From assembly GCA_014621425.1 (NCBI GenBank), contig JAANBB010000058.1:1-64000 (forward strand): 64,000 bases of DNA, given 5' to 3'. Under the pieces are notes generated by a model that worked only from the letters and a program-made list of their open reading frames with translations, was not told where the DNA came from and made no database searches. Position numbers and translations under genes: made by a program. The stretch is from Cylindrodendrum hubeiense. Lineage: Eukaryota; Ascomycota; Sordariomycetes; Hypocreales; Nectriaceae. Position 1 is the stretch's first letter. The number at the start of each line of letters is the position of its first letter. Positions 44,743 through 56,561 of the stretch are shown one piece after another.

Positions 44743-47700
44743 TCATTTCTCGATCTTCCCGGTGAGCGTTTCAGTTCCGTATGGACAGGCCTTAGTGCAA
44801 TAGTTTGGCTCCTGTTCGTATCTTTCGCACATACCCTGCAGCCTGGCCTTGAGCTCTGTCGCAGTGATACGGCGGTCCCTGTCGATGACCACCATATGTT
44901 GCTCGACAATATCCAGAAGGTCGTGTATATACTGCGTGGCATCTTGAGAGCAATGAAGACGCTCAATCCATGCTTTGACCTGGGGTTTGACAACAGCTCC
45001 CACTTGTCCCTCAATCCGAAAGAATGTATCAGATAAGGTTTCAAATTGATCCTCCTCTTCTCGATACTCAGGAAACTCAATTTCCACTGCATCCCATCCT
45101 TTCAGAAACCACGTGATATGCTCCAAAAAGAACGCCCCTAGACTCCAAATGTCCGATTTTCTGCTGAGAGTACCTCCTACGGTGTCGAACTCGGGAGGGC
45201 GGTAAGTAGGAGATGCTGCTCTGGGGTGCACCATTGATCGAGATTGTTGCCGGTGAAACCTCGAAGGCCCAAAGTGGGCCATGAAAATCAAGGAGTGTTC
45301 GGAGCCACCCAATTGATCTTTGTATACTAGGAAGTTCGCTGGTTTAATATCTCCATGTCTCCCCCATCTTTCCTGGTCTTCTACATCTAAGCTTTTTGCG
45401 TATTCGTTATGAATAAAAGCTAAAGATGCTGTAATGGCCATTGTCTCCTTAGTGATCAAACGGATGTATGAGAAGTCTCTTGGACGTGCTATCGGGAGCT
45501 CTCTCCATAAAGTCCGTACGTTCCAGTCCGCCCAAGGGAAGATTAGATGATATGTTATATGATCACCTTTCCGTAATTCATATGTTGCGAGGAGTTTGAC
45601 AATCTGTTTATCCTTACAATGAGAAAAGCGTAAGAGTGCACTTACTTCCTTCTCAAAGACATCTCTGTACTCGGCGGCATTCATGGACTTGACAGCAAAA
45701 ACTCCACGTTCAAGGCACGGCTAGTTCGTTATTAGTTCTAGAACATAAAAGAGAGTAAGAATACGTACCCCGTAATCACCGAAGTGATGGTGACTTGGAT
45801 GAACTTTTACACGCGAGACTGAACTGAATCCAATCTCCTCTTTCTCTTTTCCATCAAACCAATAAGACTTGTTTTCATCCTCTTCATCGGGTGAGAGCTC
45901 CTCTGCGAACGGAAGTGTTACTGGCTCATGTAGAACATAGTGATAGACTCCTCTCTCCGGTGGTCGTATAAAGACTGGGGAGTTATATCTTTGACTTGTC
46001 TTCCAGTATTTTTGTCTCTTCGCAAGTCCCCAATTCCTCATTACTTGGCAAACCTTGCCTGTTTTACGATGTCGTAGTATTCTATCTTTACCAACACATT
46101 CAAGCGGAAGACAATCATCCCTAAAACCTTCCTTAACAAGGCTATGGATGTCTTCTTCCATTCCGACTTTGATGAGTGTTGCAACGACCTTTCGATAAGA
46201 ATAGAGAAGAGGGTTGTGCTGCATCTGGCATATGTTGATGGCTAGCTGCTCTTTCTCACTCGTCAACAAGTCTCTGCACGACTTGAGTTCCCATATAAGC
46301 TGTAGTATAGTCGTGTTGTTGATAATTCTGCCGAGCCTATCCAGAGGAACAAACTCATTGTTTGCAGTCATGCCAATGACCTCTGCATTCCTTAGCGCAA
46401 CTCGAATAGCGGCAGCAACTCCTCTCAATTGGACAATGCGAGAGTCTAGGCCGTCGTGAGGCTCAGCTGACCATATGTGACGATGAATCTGTTCATTTTC
46501 CCCGTCGTCTAATTCAAAAAGGTCAGAGTCTGCCATGATTGACGAAGTTGTCATGGTTGCACGACGTATAGGCTGCGACAGGGTGATAACAAGAGGAGAA
46601 GGCTCATAGTTATTCCATCTTTTCATTTCTGAATCCGCAGTACCAAGAGACACTTGTCGAGGAGGTAGGAAGCTCCAGAAGTCAGTCTCAGTCTCCACTA
46701 TGGGTGCTGAATCGGAAACCCGATTTGCTTCTGTTTCTGCGGCCAGATCCCCAACATTGTCTAGCGGTTCTAGGTAATCAATATTCTTCTCGGGCGAAAC
46801 TAATAGTCGCTCGATAACTTTCGATCCAGAGCTCCTGTCGTTGTCCTCGAATGTGAGAGAGATGGTGCTGAAAAGCAGCTGACTCGAGCTGGCCTTTTGT
46901 CGCCATGTACCTGTGGAGCTTTCCTGGTGATCGGTAGAAAATAAGAGGTCATCACTATTGTTCTCATCCTCGGGATAAGGAAGCGCTCGAAATGAGAGGG
47001 ACTTGATGTGCTCGGCAATGTGGTTCGTCAGCATCGTGTAAACGTCGTCTGGGTTCCCTCGCTCTCCGAGCCTGGCTATGGCCTGAGGCTTGTCGTTACA
47101 AAATGGGCAAACATCAGGGTCACGAAGGACTAATTGCTGTCTTTGGATCGCCAAAGCTTCAAGCTGACTGTCCGTGGGCGGCTTTGAGCGGGTCGGATGC
47201 TCCGACAGGTGCAGTAGATGACTTCTCCACTCCGTTTCAGTGTCAAACACAACCGGTTCCTGGTGGCCAAGATCACAATACCATTTGGTGGAATGCACAG
47301 TTCTTGGCCAGTCCTTTGAATGGGCTGTAATCATGTGCTGGCTCCAATCCGACTTCTCCGCAAACGAGGAGTTCCTACACCGACTGAAAACACATACGTA
47401 GGGTTGAAGATCTTGGCTGATATGGCGTCTAGGAGATGTCAGGTTAGAATCAATGATATTTTGTTACCTACAAGTTAGAAATCTATCCACTGACCTCCAG
47501 TATGCGTTACCTTTCGCCCTTTTTATCTCAGCAACTGATAATGGCTCTAAACAATAGGGGCATTGTACATTCTTATCGCCAAGTTTGAACTGTGGTGGAT
47601 CCGGGTAATTGACCGAGATCGAACCTGATGGTGGAGAAACCCCAGATCTTTGGGAATATACGGTTGATTTCCCCTTCAGAAGCTGCAAGGCTACTTTTCC

Positions 47701-48852
47701 ATCCATCTTCGATGCGTATGTTGCTTTACTTCCAGTGGTGACGCCATCCGTGGTTGGCCTTACGCCAGTGTGGGTAATTGGAGTAAAGGGGGTTGGATTT
47801 AGTTGCATAGCAGGAGATGGCTTAGGCGTGGCCACTCTCCTCGTTTTCAGCCGTTTAGCATGTTTGTGTTTATGCATCAAAGCTCGTCTCCGGGCGACAA
47901 TATGATCTGCCATATGCTCCATTAAGCTCGGTCCCGCATTGGGACATTCGCGTTTAACAACGAAGATGATCATGGAACGAAAGTTCTTTTCCATGTCATT
48001 CGCAAAGCTAATCAATTCTGGTTCCCGTTTTTTGGCTGAGGATTTTCTTACAACGCGACCCAAGAACTGTAATCTGTCAAGAGCTGAATCGATTGCCGAC
48101 AAACGTCCTTGCGCCTGTGAAACGAGAAGAGTTCCATTCCGGTCTTTGATTTCTCGTACTATCAATGGTGAGCCATCATCTCCAAAAGATATAAAAAAAA
48201 GAAAATTGTTCTATCGAGGAGAGAACGTACAGCAGCCAAGGTTTCTCTCAAGCATCTCAAGTAGCTCTATGACCATATCTTTGATTCGATCATGGCCGTG
48301 AAGCCGGTCGTCAAGAGAAGCCCCAACAGGAGCCAAAGCTCCTGTGTAATCTATCCAGAAAGAAAAGCTGTTCCAGAGTCCTCGGATGTCAGGTGTAGGT
48401 TCGTTCGACAACGAGGAAGTAGGTACAACGCCAGGCCGCTCTAACCGGGGTTCCTCGTCAGCCTCCCCTACAAGGCGCTCCAAGGCATCATAGCATGAAT
48501 CAGTAATATCGTATATGATGTTATTATTCCGTTGGAGCTCATCTATGTCGTTCTCGATCCTTGGACCCCTACTGCCACGGGTGGATTCGGCGATTGTGTC
48601 TTGCATAATGGCAAACCACTGCGCACGAGCGAGTTCTGTAGCTTGGGTACCTGTATCCAAAGTCGATGAGGGGTTTTTTAAATACTTGCTGGCTATCAAT
48701 TTAGAGAGGGAACCGGAATTTGCGGCAACAACACATATATATTTGGGACACTTCTTTCTCGTGCTGAGGCCAAAAATGTTCTCACCGCGATTCAGGCCGG
48801 GCCTGCGGCTTGACAAGGCTGTGGTCTTCATTTGGACTTTGCGCGTGACCAT
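44743..48852 (-). CDS. Large zinc-finger protein with a C-terminal kinase domain carrying HFG instead of DFG
   Basis: Four exons: 48231-48852, 47495-48179, 45769-47428 and 44743-45720. The introns (51, 66 and 48 bp) all keep frame, giving about 1314 aa; the exact start is uncertain (48852 or 48831). The N-terminal part matches the leader of fungal NLR-associated proteins (FSFWIDYTGALAPVGASLDDRL). The middle has C2H2-like pairs: CPYCLEPL, then after intron 2 YVCVFSRC, WSQHMITAH, WYCDLGH, and CPFCNDKP with HIAEH. The kinase domain starts around residue 970: FAVKSM gives the ATP-binding Lys (about 1000), HGDIKPANF the catalytic loop (about 1111), and SPTYRPPE and KSDIWSLG the activation and APE regions. 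The DFG position reads HFG (CAC at about 45280), a loss of the metal-binding Asp, so it may be a pseudokinase or weakly active. It is divergent from the subtilase gene. Confidence 0.85.
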
Positions 48853-49185
48853 CTTACCCCGCACGCGGCTGGGAAACGTGATTTGCGAGTTCTTACTACT
48901 TGTGCATTTTACAACTGAGTCTGAAATTACAAATATTGGCTGTCGGACGATCGAACATGCCTAGATTACGTCGCCGTTGGGCTTGATGACACCGTCTTGC
49001 GTAGTCTATTCCGATACGACCGTATCATTGTCTCATATCACTTCAAATTATAGTCATTTCTACGGTAATCCAAACACTGTGCCCTTTATAAAACTACTGG
49101 GTTGTATCCTCCAAGGGAGCCGAATTGCTTACACCATTTGATAGCGCAAACACCAACGGCCAAGACAATACCAACAGACTGGCAA
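48853..49185. promoter_or_regulatory. Bidirectional promoter of the kinase-like and subtilase genes
   Basis: Only 333 bp separate the two start codons, so the genes probably share regulation. A TATA box (TATAAAA, 49087-49093) is positioned for the subtilase gene. No matching element is clear for the kinase gene. Confidence 0.5.
49087..49093 (+). promoter_or_regulatory. TATA box of the subtilase gene
   Basis: TATAAAA, 93 bp before the proposed start at 49186. Confidence 0.5.
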
Positions 49186-52100
49186 ATGTCCGATTCAGAC
49201 GTACGCCTCATTGAGGCCCACGCTCGCCTCGAACTCCTTCGAAGTGTTAACCCTTTTTTGAGCATTCTCTTCCCACCATCGATGACATCGGGAGCCATGC
49301 ATGTAGCTCATTGTCCAAGGACAGCCTAAACGATATGCAGGACCATATCACAATGTTGCGTTCCGATGTCAAGTCTTTGCCCATGATACTCCAGCAGATT
49401 GACATTTACCAAGTCGGGAACGACGCGGACATGGTTCGGCTAGTCGATGCGTTTAACCGTTTGCTACAGCTTTTCGAAAACTCAGTACCCAATTTGAAGG
49501 ACTCTGAAGCGGCGACCACATTACATCAAGTTAGTTTGTTTTCTGCTTGGTTTTTGGCTCATTCTAGAGGAGAACACTGCTACTTCATAAAGATTCAAGT
49601 CACGTGTATCCAACTCTACCTGGATCAGACTATTTCGTGGTGCTTCAACAAAATCATCTACATGACCAATGGCTCCAGCTAACGTAACTAGGGGCATCAA
49701 AATATCAATGATGCCAACCAATTTCCGAATCTCGATGCTCTCTTTCAACTACGACGGCAGTACAATATCAATGAGGTTGAAATAGAGACCTACGGCACGG
49801 GTGGCCTCGATATACCAGCTAACGAGCGGTCCAACTCGCCGGAGGCCACTAAGTTATCAAAACAGACTGAATCTATAATCATTCTGGATAAGATTACACC
49901 ATTCATTTGCTTCCCACCCCCACAAGAGACAGTATCAACGTGCCAGCAATTAGTAGATTGGTCCAGGCATGTCATTGTGTCTATCTTTCCAGACAGCGCA
50001 GGATTCTGGAAGGTTGTACCAGATGAGGTAACAGATGACGAAGTTGATCTCATCAAGGATGCACACACCTTTAGGGAAGTTTCTTCTTCACTGTTTGAAC
50101 TCTTAGCCAAGTGCGTCACCTGTGGTAAGGAACACGATGCGAGGCTTCATCTCTCTGGGTTCCATACACGAAAATTAGAGGTTATCCTGGGCACTAACGA
50201 GCATGACTGGATTCCAGAGTGCTTTAATCTGTAAGTATTGGCTTTGCCAAACTATAATTGTTATATGATAAAGAGGACGAACCTTGGAATTCAGCATGTC
50301 ACTTCATTCCCTCTCATTCAACCTTTTTCACATCCCCAGACTTGTTTTCTTCTTAGCCCCAATGCTAACCATCGACTAAGGCCGAATAATTGCATGAATG
50401 AACGGAGATTCAATCGAGCAATGTTTGCACATTTGACTGAAACACAATATCACAGCCATTCAGCAGAGAGCTGTTCCGAGGAGGCCAAAATCTGGGATGA
50501 TTGCGCTCTGGAGCTAGCTTGGCACGAAATTGCCACATCAGGGACGGCCCTGAAAACATTGGATCACTTCCTCCAAGGGCCGGGGCACGAGTGCAAGGAG
50601 CCGGCCCAGCACTATGGACCGAAAGATAATTGGAGTCCTCCTTGCGTACTCTCTGTTCCAACTACATGAGAGCCCCTGGCTTCAACACACGTTTGGGAGA
50701 GAAATCAACTCTGTTCTTCCAAAAACTACTATCGATCAGCTGGACTATTGGTGCCCACATATTCCCTGCGGGTTAGCCTCTGGTTGCAGTCTAGGGTCAC
50801 TTTCAGAGGATATAGCCGCCCTGGGGGTCCTAATTATCGAGCTTGAAGCTAACCGTTCAGCCGGGTGGACTGATAAAGATGAGGATTATCAAACAGAGAT
50901 GAAGTCCAACAGATTACGACTTTCTAGAATTCTGAAAGAATGGAAACGCGATGTTGCGGCTTGCTACCACGAGGTTGGTTCAGCCTGTTTTCGGTTCGAG
51001 GAGATTTTGGAGTACTTTGACAACCCTAAAATCGATCAAAACTTAAGGAGTCTGACCATTCTATACAAATGTATTTTGGATCCCCTGTACAAGAGGCTGG
51101 TGTCCGATTTTAGCGAAGCGGAACGTTTATTCCGGGGAACGTCAGTTCTCTCCATCCCCACGAAACAAAAACGACACTCGACTTCCGGATACATCAAGTT
51201 ATATGACGACATTGAATACACTGAGCCAAATACACAGTTAGTAACCTGTTGAATCACTGCGTCATCTGCTCTTGGGGGACATCCATTAATGGTACGATGG
51301 GCAGGTCTAGATATGCAGACAAGCTGATAAAGGCATTATCTGACACATTTCTCTGTGAGATAACGGCGCTACGACGCGAACCTCCCTCCTCTGGTTTGGC
51401 CAAGGCATTGGCATTCAAACAGATGCCTAGTAAGATGCGTATTGCTGTGCTCGACACAGGAATCGATGTAACAGACAGGATTATAAATTCTGCTTTGCAG
51501 AAGCCACACCCCCGAATCATCCGTAGAAGGGGGATTAGAGCATCTGAAAATTACAGGGATACTTACGGCCATGGCACGCATGTTACCCGCCTCTTGCTCC
51601 AGATGGCTCCGGCTGCGGAAATCTGCATCGCCAAGATCACCGACAATGCAAATGTACATCCAGAAGAGATGTCAGAAATTGCCAAGGTAGGCCTCGATTA
51701 CCGCAGTTACATGGATATTGACTTACAAGATTTTATCAGGCTATAAACTGGGCTGTGGAAGATTGCGACGCAGATATCATCTCCATGTCTTTTGCCTTTG
51801 AGAACAAGAATCAAGCCATAAAAGATGCCATTCAAAAAGCTTCCAGAGCCAACAAGCTTGTGTTCGCCGCTGCATCCAACGAGGGAGCTAACAAGCCACG
51901 TTCTCGTCTTGCTCGGGACTCCAACGTCATCTGCATACACGCGTGCGATGGAAACGGAAACGATGGAGGCATGAACCCTAGTCCCCTACCCCGTAAGGAT
52001 AATTTTACCACCTTGGGCGTCGGTGTCAGTTCTAAGTGGAAGAAAAATGTTGTTTACAAGTCCGGAACTTCTTTCGCTACGCCCGTGGCAGCAGCCATCG

Positions 52101-52312
52101 CTGCCGATGTATTGGAGTTTGCACACTTCAAGTGCGAGCTCACTGATGATGATAGGAAAGCCCTGCACAGTCAGGACGGTATGTTAGCTGTGTTTCGAGC
52201 GATGTCGACTGCGAAGTCCGGCTATGACTATGTGCAACCTAATCATCTATGGGATGGCAAGACCGAAAGTGAGGTGGCCAAGGTCATTCAAGATATCCTA
52301 GATGAGCTTTGA
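49186..52312 (+). CDS. DUF7580-like/subtilisin protease (HET-Q2-like), reading frame interrupted once
   Basis: Likely activating protease of a cell-death module. Proposed exons: 49186-49200, 49263-49529, 49692-50230, 50381-51236, 51305-51686 and 51740-52312. The N-terminal helical domain and the region to about 51.2 kb (HARLHLSG-type segment, then VLLAYSLFQLHESPWL) match the DUF7580 module of fungal NLR-like proteins. The C-terminal part is a peptidase S8 domain with a complete triad: Asp in VLDTGID (51453), His in HGTHV (51570), Ser in SGTSFATP (52070), plus the oxyanion motif ASNEG. Anomaly: near 50620-50632, just before the VLLAYS segment, the frame must shift by one base. No GT-AG intron explains it, and the site is a short A run. 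This is a real disruption or a sequencing indel. Introns 2 and 3 are long (162 and 150 bp). The gene is convergent with the gasdermin-like gene 130 bp away. Confidence 0.78.
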
Positions 52313-52442
52313 AGCTACACCACGTTTTAATATTGCAAAAGTGGATGCTCAAATTGCGTAAAATAACCTTGATCTAGATAAAAGAAAATTGAACTCTCCT
52401 TAAAATCATACCAAATTAGTGCTGAAGTAAATACGTTTCTAT

Positions 52443-53279
52443 TCATTCCACAACCCATTCAGTGTCCAGTGTTTCGCCACTGGATTCTCCCATCCCTAAC
52501 TCAATCTGGTCTTTAGACTCATCACCAAGGTCAACAACTTCGCTCCTGCTCTTTACGAATGAATCATCTACCATATATGCCCCTGAGTAATGCTCCTTTG
52601 CAACTAGGGATCGCCTTCCCCAAACCAGCCACTGCTTCTTAAACATGAGCTTTGTAATCCGGATGCCAATAATAAAATCAGTAGAATCCTGAAATCCCAT
52701 TTCCTCCTTATTTTCCTTGGAACTGTTGAGCTTAGGCCCCAGATTGATGGATAATCCTCCTGCCTGTAGTTCTGATTCAATTGTGATACTTTCCTTCTTA
52801 CCCCTTGACATCTGTACCGAGGGACCCCGAGCGGTCTTCAGACCTGTGACCATGTATACGTGATTAATACCAAGGCCTATCATGCTTTCATTAACATCAT
52901 CTTTGTTCATGCTCTCTTCCATATAATCTTGTGTTGGGTTGAAGTAGATGGTATCAATGCCCCGGAAGTGATAGGCATATTCGTTGGATCGGCTATGTGA
53001 CCAGCTGAGCTCACTGCCAACACCGCCAGTGGCGACTGTTTTGGCCCGAATTCCATAATCACCATCTTTCATGCGAGAAGCTGTAGAAGTGAAGCCTGTC
53101 TGGTGGCTGCAAAAGAGCTTTATTTGTGGGATGCGAACGTGGCAGTCTTCATTGAGCGGCCGGTCGGCGGTGGCGATACTAGTAATAATAGAGCCCAGTT
53201 CAAGGACACCACCAGCCTCGACAGGGGGAATAGCGAAATTAGGCGCGATGTGATATTTCGGGATTGGCTGGCTTGCCAT
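52443..53279 (-). CDS. Gasdermin-like protein of the fungal RCD-1/HET-Q1 type
   Basis: Candidate pore-forming executioner of regulated cell death. Single exon, 278 aa, start ATG at 53279, no signal peptide. Segment order matches the gasdermin pore-forming domain: an N-terminal LELGSIITSIA helix region and a HVRIPQIKLF strand; the block GDYGIRAKTVATGGVGSEL, equivalent to the membrane-inserting strands of gasdermins; a central HVYMVTGLKTARGPSV strand pair corresponding to the mammalian LYVVMEAVEA region; and DSTDFIIGIRITKL, corresponding to the last strand (CVLAYRVRQL in gasdermin A3). A basic and aromatic linker (WLVWGRR, EHYSGAYMVDD) precedes an acidic C-terminal tail of about 40 residues. 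HET-Q1 has similar size and is activated by removal of its C-terminal end by a subtilisin protease encoded next to it; that gene arrangement is seen here. The assignment rests on motif order read by eye. Confidence 0.72.
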   Translation of the reverse strand: MASQPIPKYHIAPNFAIPPVEAGGVLELGSIITSIATADRPLNEDCHVRIPQIKLFCSHQTGFTSTASRMKDGDYGIRAKTVATGGVGSELSWSHSRSNEYAYHFRGIDTIYFNPTQDYMEESMNKDDVNESMIGLGINHVYMVTGLKTARGPSVQMSRGKKESITIESELQAGGLSINLGPKLNSSKENKEEMGFQDSTDFIIGIRITKLMFKKQWLVWGRRSLVAKEHYSGAYMVDDSFVKSRSEVVDLGDESKDQIELGMGESSGETLDTEWVVE

Positions 53280-55017
53280 GGTCGCTTTCAGTAGTACTCA
53301 GACGAACAATGTGAAGTAGCCTAGCTAACAAGCAGCACCATTCTTGTATCTAACCACCAGCCTTTGCGTTATTTGTAACAGTCAGCTTAGTAAAGTGAGC
53401 GGTAAATGCTGGCAGAACCAGTTGGAGTGGCTTTGAGAAATGACTGCCACTGGCTGGTTGCTGCAGGAGCTTGTCACCAATAGTTTTGATGTCTCCCTAG
53501 CTCACAATGATGCGCCTTGTCATATCTTCGGGTATCATCCTACTAATGTCATTATCGTAGTCGGGTTATTCGATCTTTCCGGCGAAGTAATTCGTAGTGC
53601 GCAACAGGGAATTAGATCCCTGGTATAACGGTAGGTATGACGTAAATGTGACACTCAACAGTCATCTTTATGTCCTATAGTACCAGGAGCTTTCTGATAG
53701 GGTGGCATGTTCTGAAAGAATTTCGAAAATAAAGCAATTTTATTTCAGTACTGCAAGACATGCCTGGGCCAGCACAATGAAAGATGCTGCAACTCGACAC
53801 TACTCGATATTCGCTAATATTCATTGAAATACTCAATATTTTTGTTTCCTGGTGACATACGATGGGTAATAGCGAAGCCAACAGAAACCGGAGGCTGCAA
53901 ATCCCGATCATAACTCTCTTAAAATATCACCTTCTCAAAGTTGATCCATCATTTCTGCTCTAACAACAAGATGTGGTGAGTTGTTAAAAGGTGTGCTCTG
54001 TTCTTCAAAGGCGCCCCTTGATCAGGCCAGACCATGAAGCCCTACATGGACGCCTGGCTTCCCAAGCCATAATGGGGTATCACGCCGGCGAAGCATACGC
54101 AACTCCGCCGTGTCATGCGATTGCCGGGGAGCTGGCGCAACATTCACATCTTCATTTTAACCACGATTTACATAAATCTGCCTGCACAGTCTTTTTCGTC
54201 GGTAATATTTGTTCTTCTTCCATTGGAAGTCTTAGTACTATCCAATATGACTATTTTCAGAACCTCAAGAACCTTCCTCCGCTGCCAATTCCGGCCCCAT
54301 AACCCCGGCGCACTCAAGTCCGCTTCATACATATCGTCAGCCGGCAAACCAGCAAAAAAGAGGGAGGCCGACCTCAAAGTAGCAATAGCTAAAACATCGG
54401 TTTTCTACCATCATCATGTACCACAGCGGCTACATAACAGCTCAAGGATGAGGAGGTACGGGCACCCACTGAGTTAATGGTTGAAAAGGAGGGGAACGAT
54501 GGGTAGCTTCCGTGGGGAATAAGCTGGGAGAATATGCAAGGCGTTGTGTTCTCCACCAAGGATATTCAGGGTCGCTATTTCCTTCAAAGAATGAGGTCAT
54601 GCGTAGCAGTTGTCAAAGGCCTCAGGGGGTGAGTCATTCGCGGATTGGCTCCTGTAGTACCCAACGATTCTAGTCAACCGCAAGGGAGCCAAAATTAGCG
54701 GACAGAACCAACAGTGCAAGAGAAAGCGAGCTTCACGACGCACTAGATCTGAGCACCTCCGAGGGACTATGGCATAATTCGTACAAGATCAGACCAATAT
54801 AATGTATGGTCCCAATCGATAATATCTCGAAATAAAAAGACAAATATGGAGAGAGAACGAGAAGACTCTCATAAAGCAATCTGCTCATATCAGCCAAGCT
54901 CCCTAGCCTTCCCACTATAATCAGCATTATTATACAGCAAATACAGTAAATACTCTCAATCGCGACATCACTATACATCATCCCACCCAGGTGAGCTTTA
55001 GAATGATGGTTGATCGA
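53280..55017. other. 1.7-kb intergenic region
   Basis: Upstream of the gasdermin-like gene and downstream of the FAD oxidoreductase. A+T-rich; short frames (53440-53628, 54115-54477) have no domain or splice structure. No gene is supported. Confidence 0.45.
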
Positions 55018-56561
55018 TTAAGTCATCGGTTGCTTCTGTTGGTGCGTCCCTCCGGATTGCTTCGACACCGCATTATCGCTTTTCTTCTGCAGAAGATAAT
55101 CGCCCCCAGCAAGCGCCTTGTAAACTCCCTTCAAGCCTTGGATCGGCCAGTGTGTCCGAACGGTCGACAACATGGCTGCTTCATGACCGGCCTCAACGTC
55201 CACCTTCACTTTGTCGTAAACACTCAGCAAATATCCTGCCGAGTACTTTGACCTCAATGCATCATATGATTCTCGATCATAAAGCCTCCAGAAGTCATCC
55301 TCGGTATAATAAGCTTGAGCGTAGAGCCATTTCTTGCCGCCACATGCCTCGACCTTCTGTTCAAGGGCACGGTTGGATTGAATGGCATCGCGACGATTCC
55401 CTACGATCGGACCCCAGATCCCAAAATTTAGCAGGTCTGGCGTCCCAGCCTTGGAAAATTCCGAGTGAAGACCGTGTCCAGAATCCGGAGTGTCGCGCTG
55501 CAGGCGTAGCGGGCAGAGCCACAAGGGATAGATGTTGTGCTGCTCGTGGAGCCAAGTCTGGAACTCGTCGACGGTTTCGTAGGGAACTCCGACATCTTGC
55601 ACCATGTAGTATTCGAAGAGGCCACTTTTGTGGCCGGCAGAGTACATGACGCGGGTGCGAAGGAAAGGATCAAGAATATAACGTGTCACTCGGTTGAGCG
55701 GCGTCAGGAAGTACTTGAAGGCGTACTTGGCTACCCAGAACCCAGCTCTGTCGTATCGGAAGATATAATCCACAATAAAGATATAATCCGTCACAGTTTC
55801 CGATGGGTTCTTCTTCAGATTTTTTTGAACTTGTTCAACGTGCAGATAAAACCACCTGTCCTGGCGGCGTGTGAAGTGACGCGCTTTGGATCCATTGGGG
55901 AGCTCGTCAACAAGGCGCCCGACACAAATCACAGTCGAGTCCATTGAATAGACAATCCCATCGATGAAATCGTTTTCTGCCTTCCCACACTGCTCTTGGA
56001 TCTCCTTGACCGATTCAGATGGACTGGTTGATAGGTGGTACGTCAATTCGACATATTTTTTCGCATCCTTCAGTTGGACCTCCAACAGGGTCACCACACC
56101 GAGGGTTCCAAAGGCAGATGCGGCACCCCAGAATAAATCGGGCTTCTCGGTCTTCGAAGCATTCGCGATGGTCCCATCGGCGAGCACAATCTCAATGGAG
56201 TTGATTGTCGTGTCAAAGGCGCCGTAGCGAAACGAGCTGCTCTCTCCGGAAGTTCCGGAGAAGCCACCTCCAACCGTGATGCCGGGGAACTCCATTACCA
56301 CGAGCGGGATGAGTCCGTGCTTCAAAGTGGCTTCGACGAGCGCATCCATGGGCACATTAGGCTCGACAAGGACGCTTTTTGTCGCCGTATTGACATCCAA
56401 GACATGATTGAGACGGCTTGTATCCACCGTGTTGTCGGCGCGCGGTCCGATTGACGCGTGCTGTTTGTTGATCCATGGTACATGCGAAAGGGCTGCTGGC
56501 GGGCATGAAACTGCTTGACCCTCTCCGATATGGAGGCCACAGCCGTCTTATGAGCATCCAT
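55018..56561 (-). pseudogene. DHCR24/DIMINUTO-like FAD oxidoreductase with an N-terminal frameshift
   Basis: Family members bind FAD (PCMH-type domain) and reduce the C24 double bond of sterols; fungal copies may act on other substrates. From the ATG at 56561 the frame encodes a typical N-terminus with YHGSTNSTR. The rest of the protein, from VDTSRLNHVL onward, is in another frame that has no ATG of its own. The shift is one base, inside a CG-rich stretch at about 56440-56460 (CGCGCG), and no donor/acceptor pair can explain it. Downstream the gene is intact to the stop at 55018, with VMEFPGITVGGGFSGTSGESS (FAD contact), FWGASAFGTLGV-like segments and a C-terminal ALRSKYSAGYL block. About 513 codons in total. 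Either a pseudogenising indel or a sequence error. The N-terminal ATG is the one expected for the family. Confidence 0.75.

Noticed and set aside
49521..49748. 75-aa reverse-strand frame inside the subtilase gene intron
   Set aside because: Only partly outside exons and no domain; the hydrophobic stretch is a shadow of plus-strand sequence.
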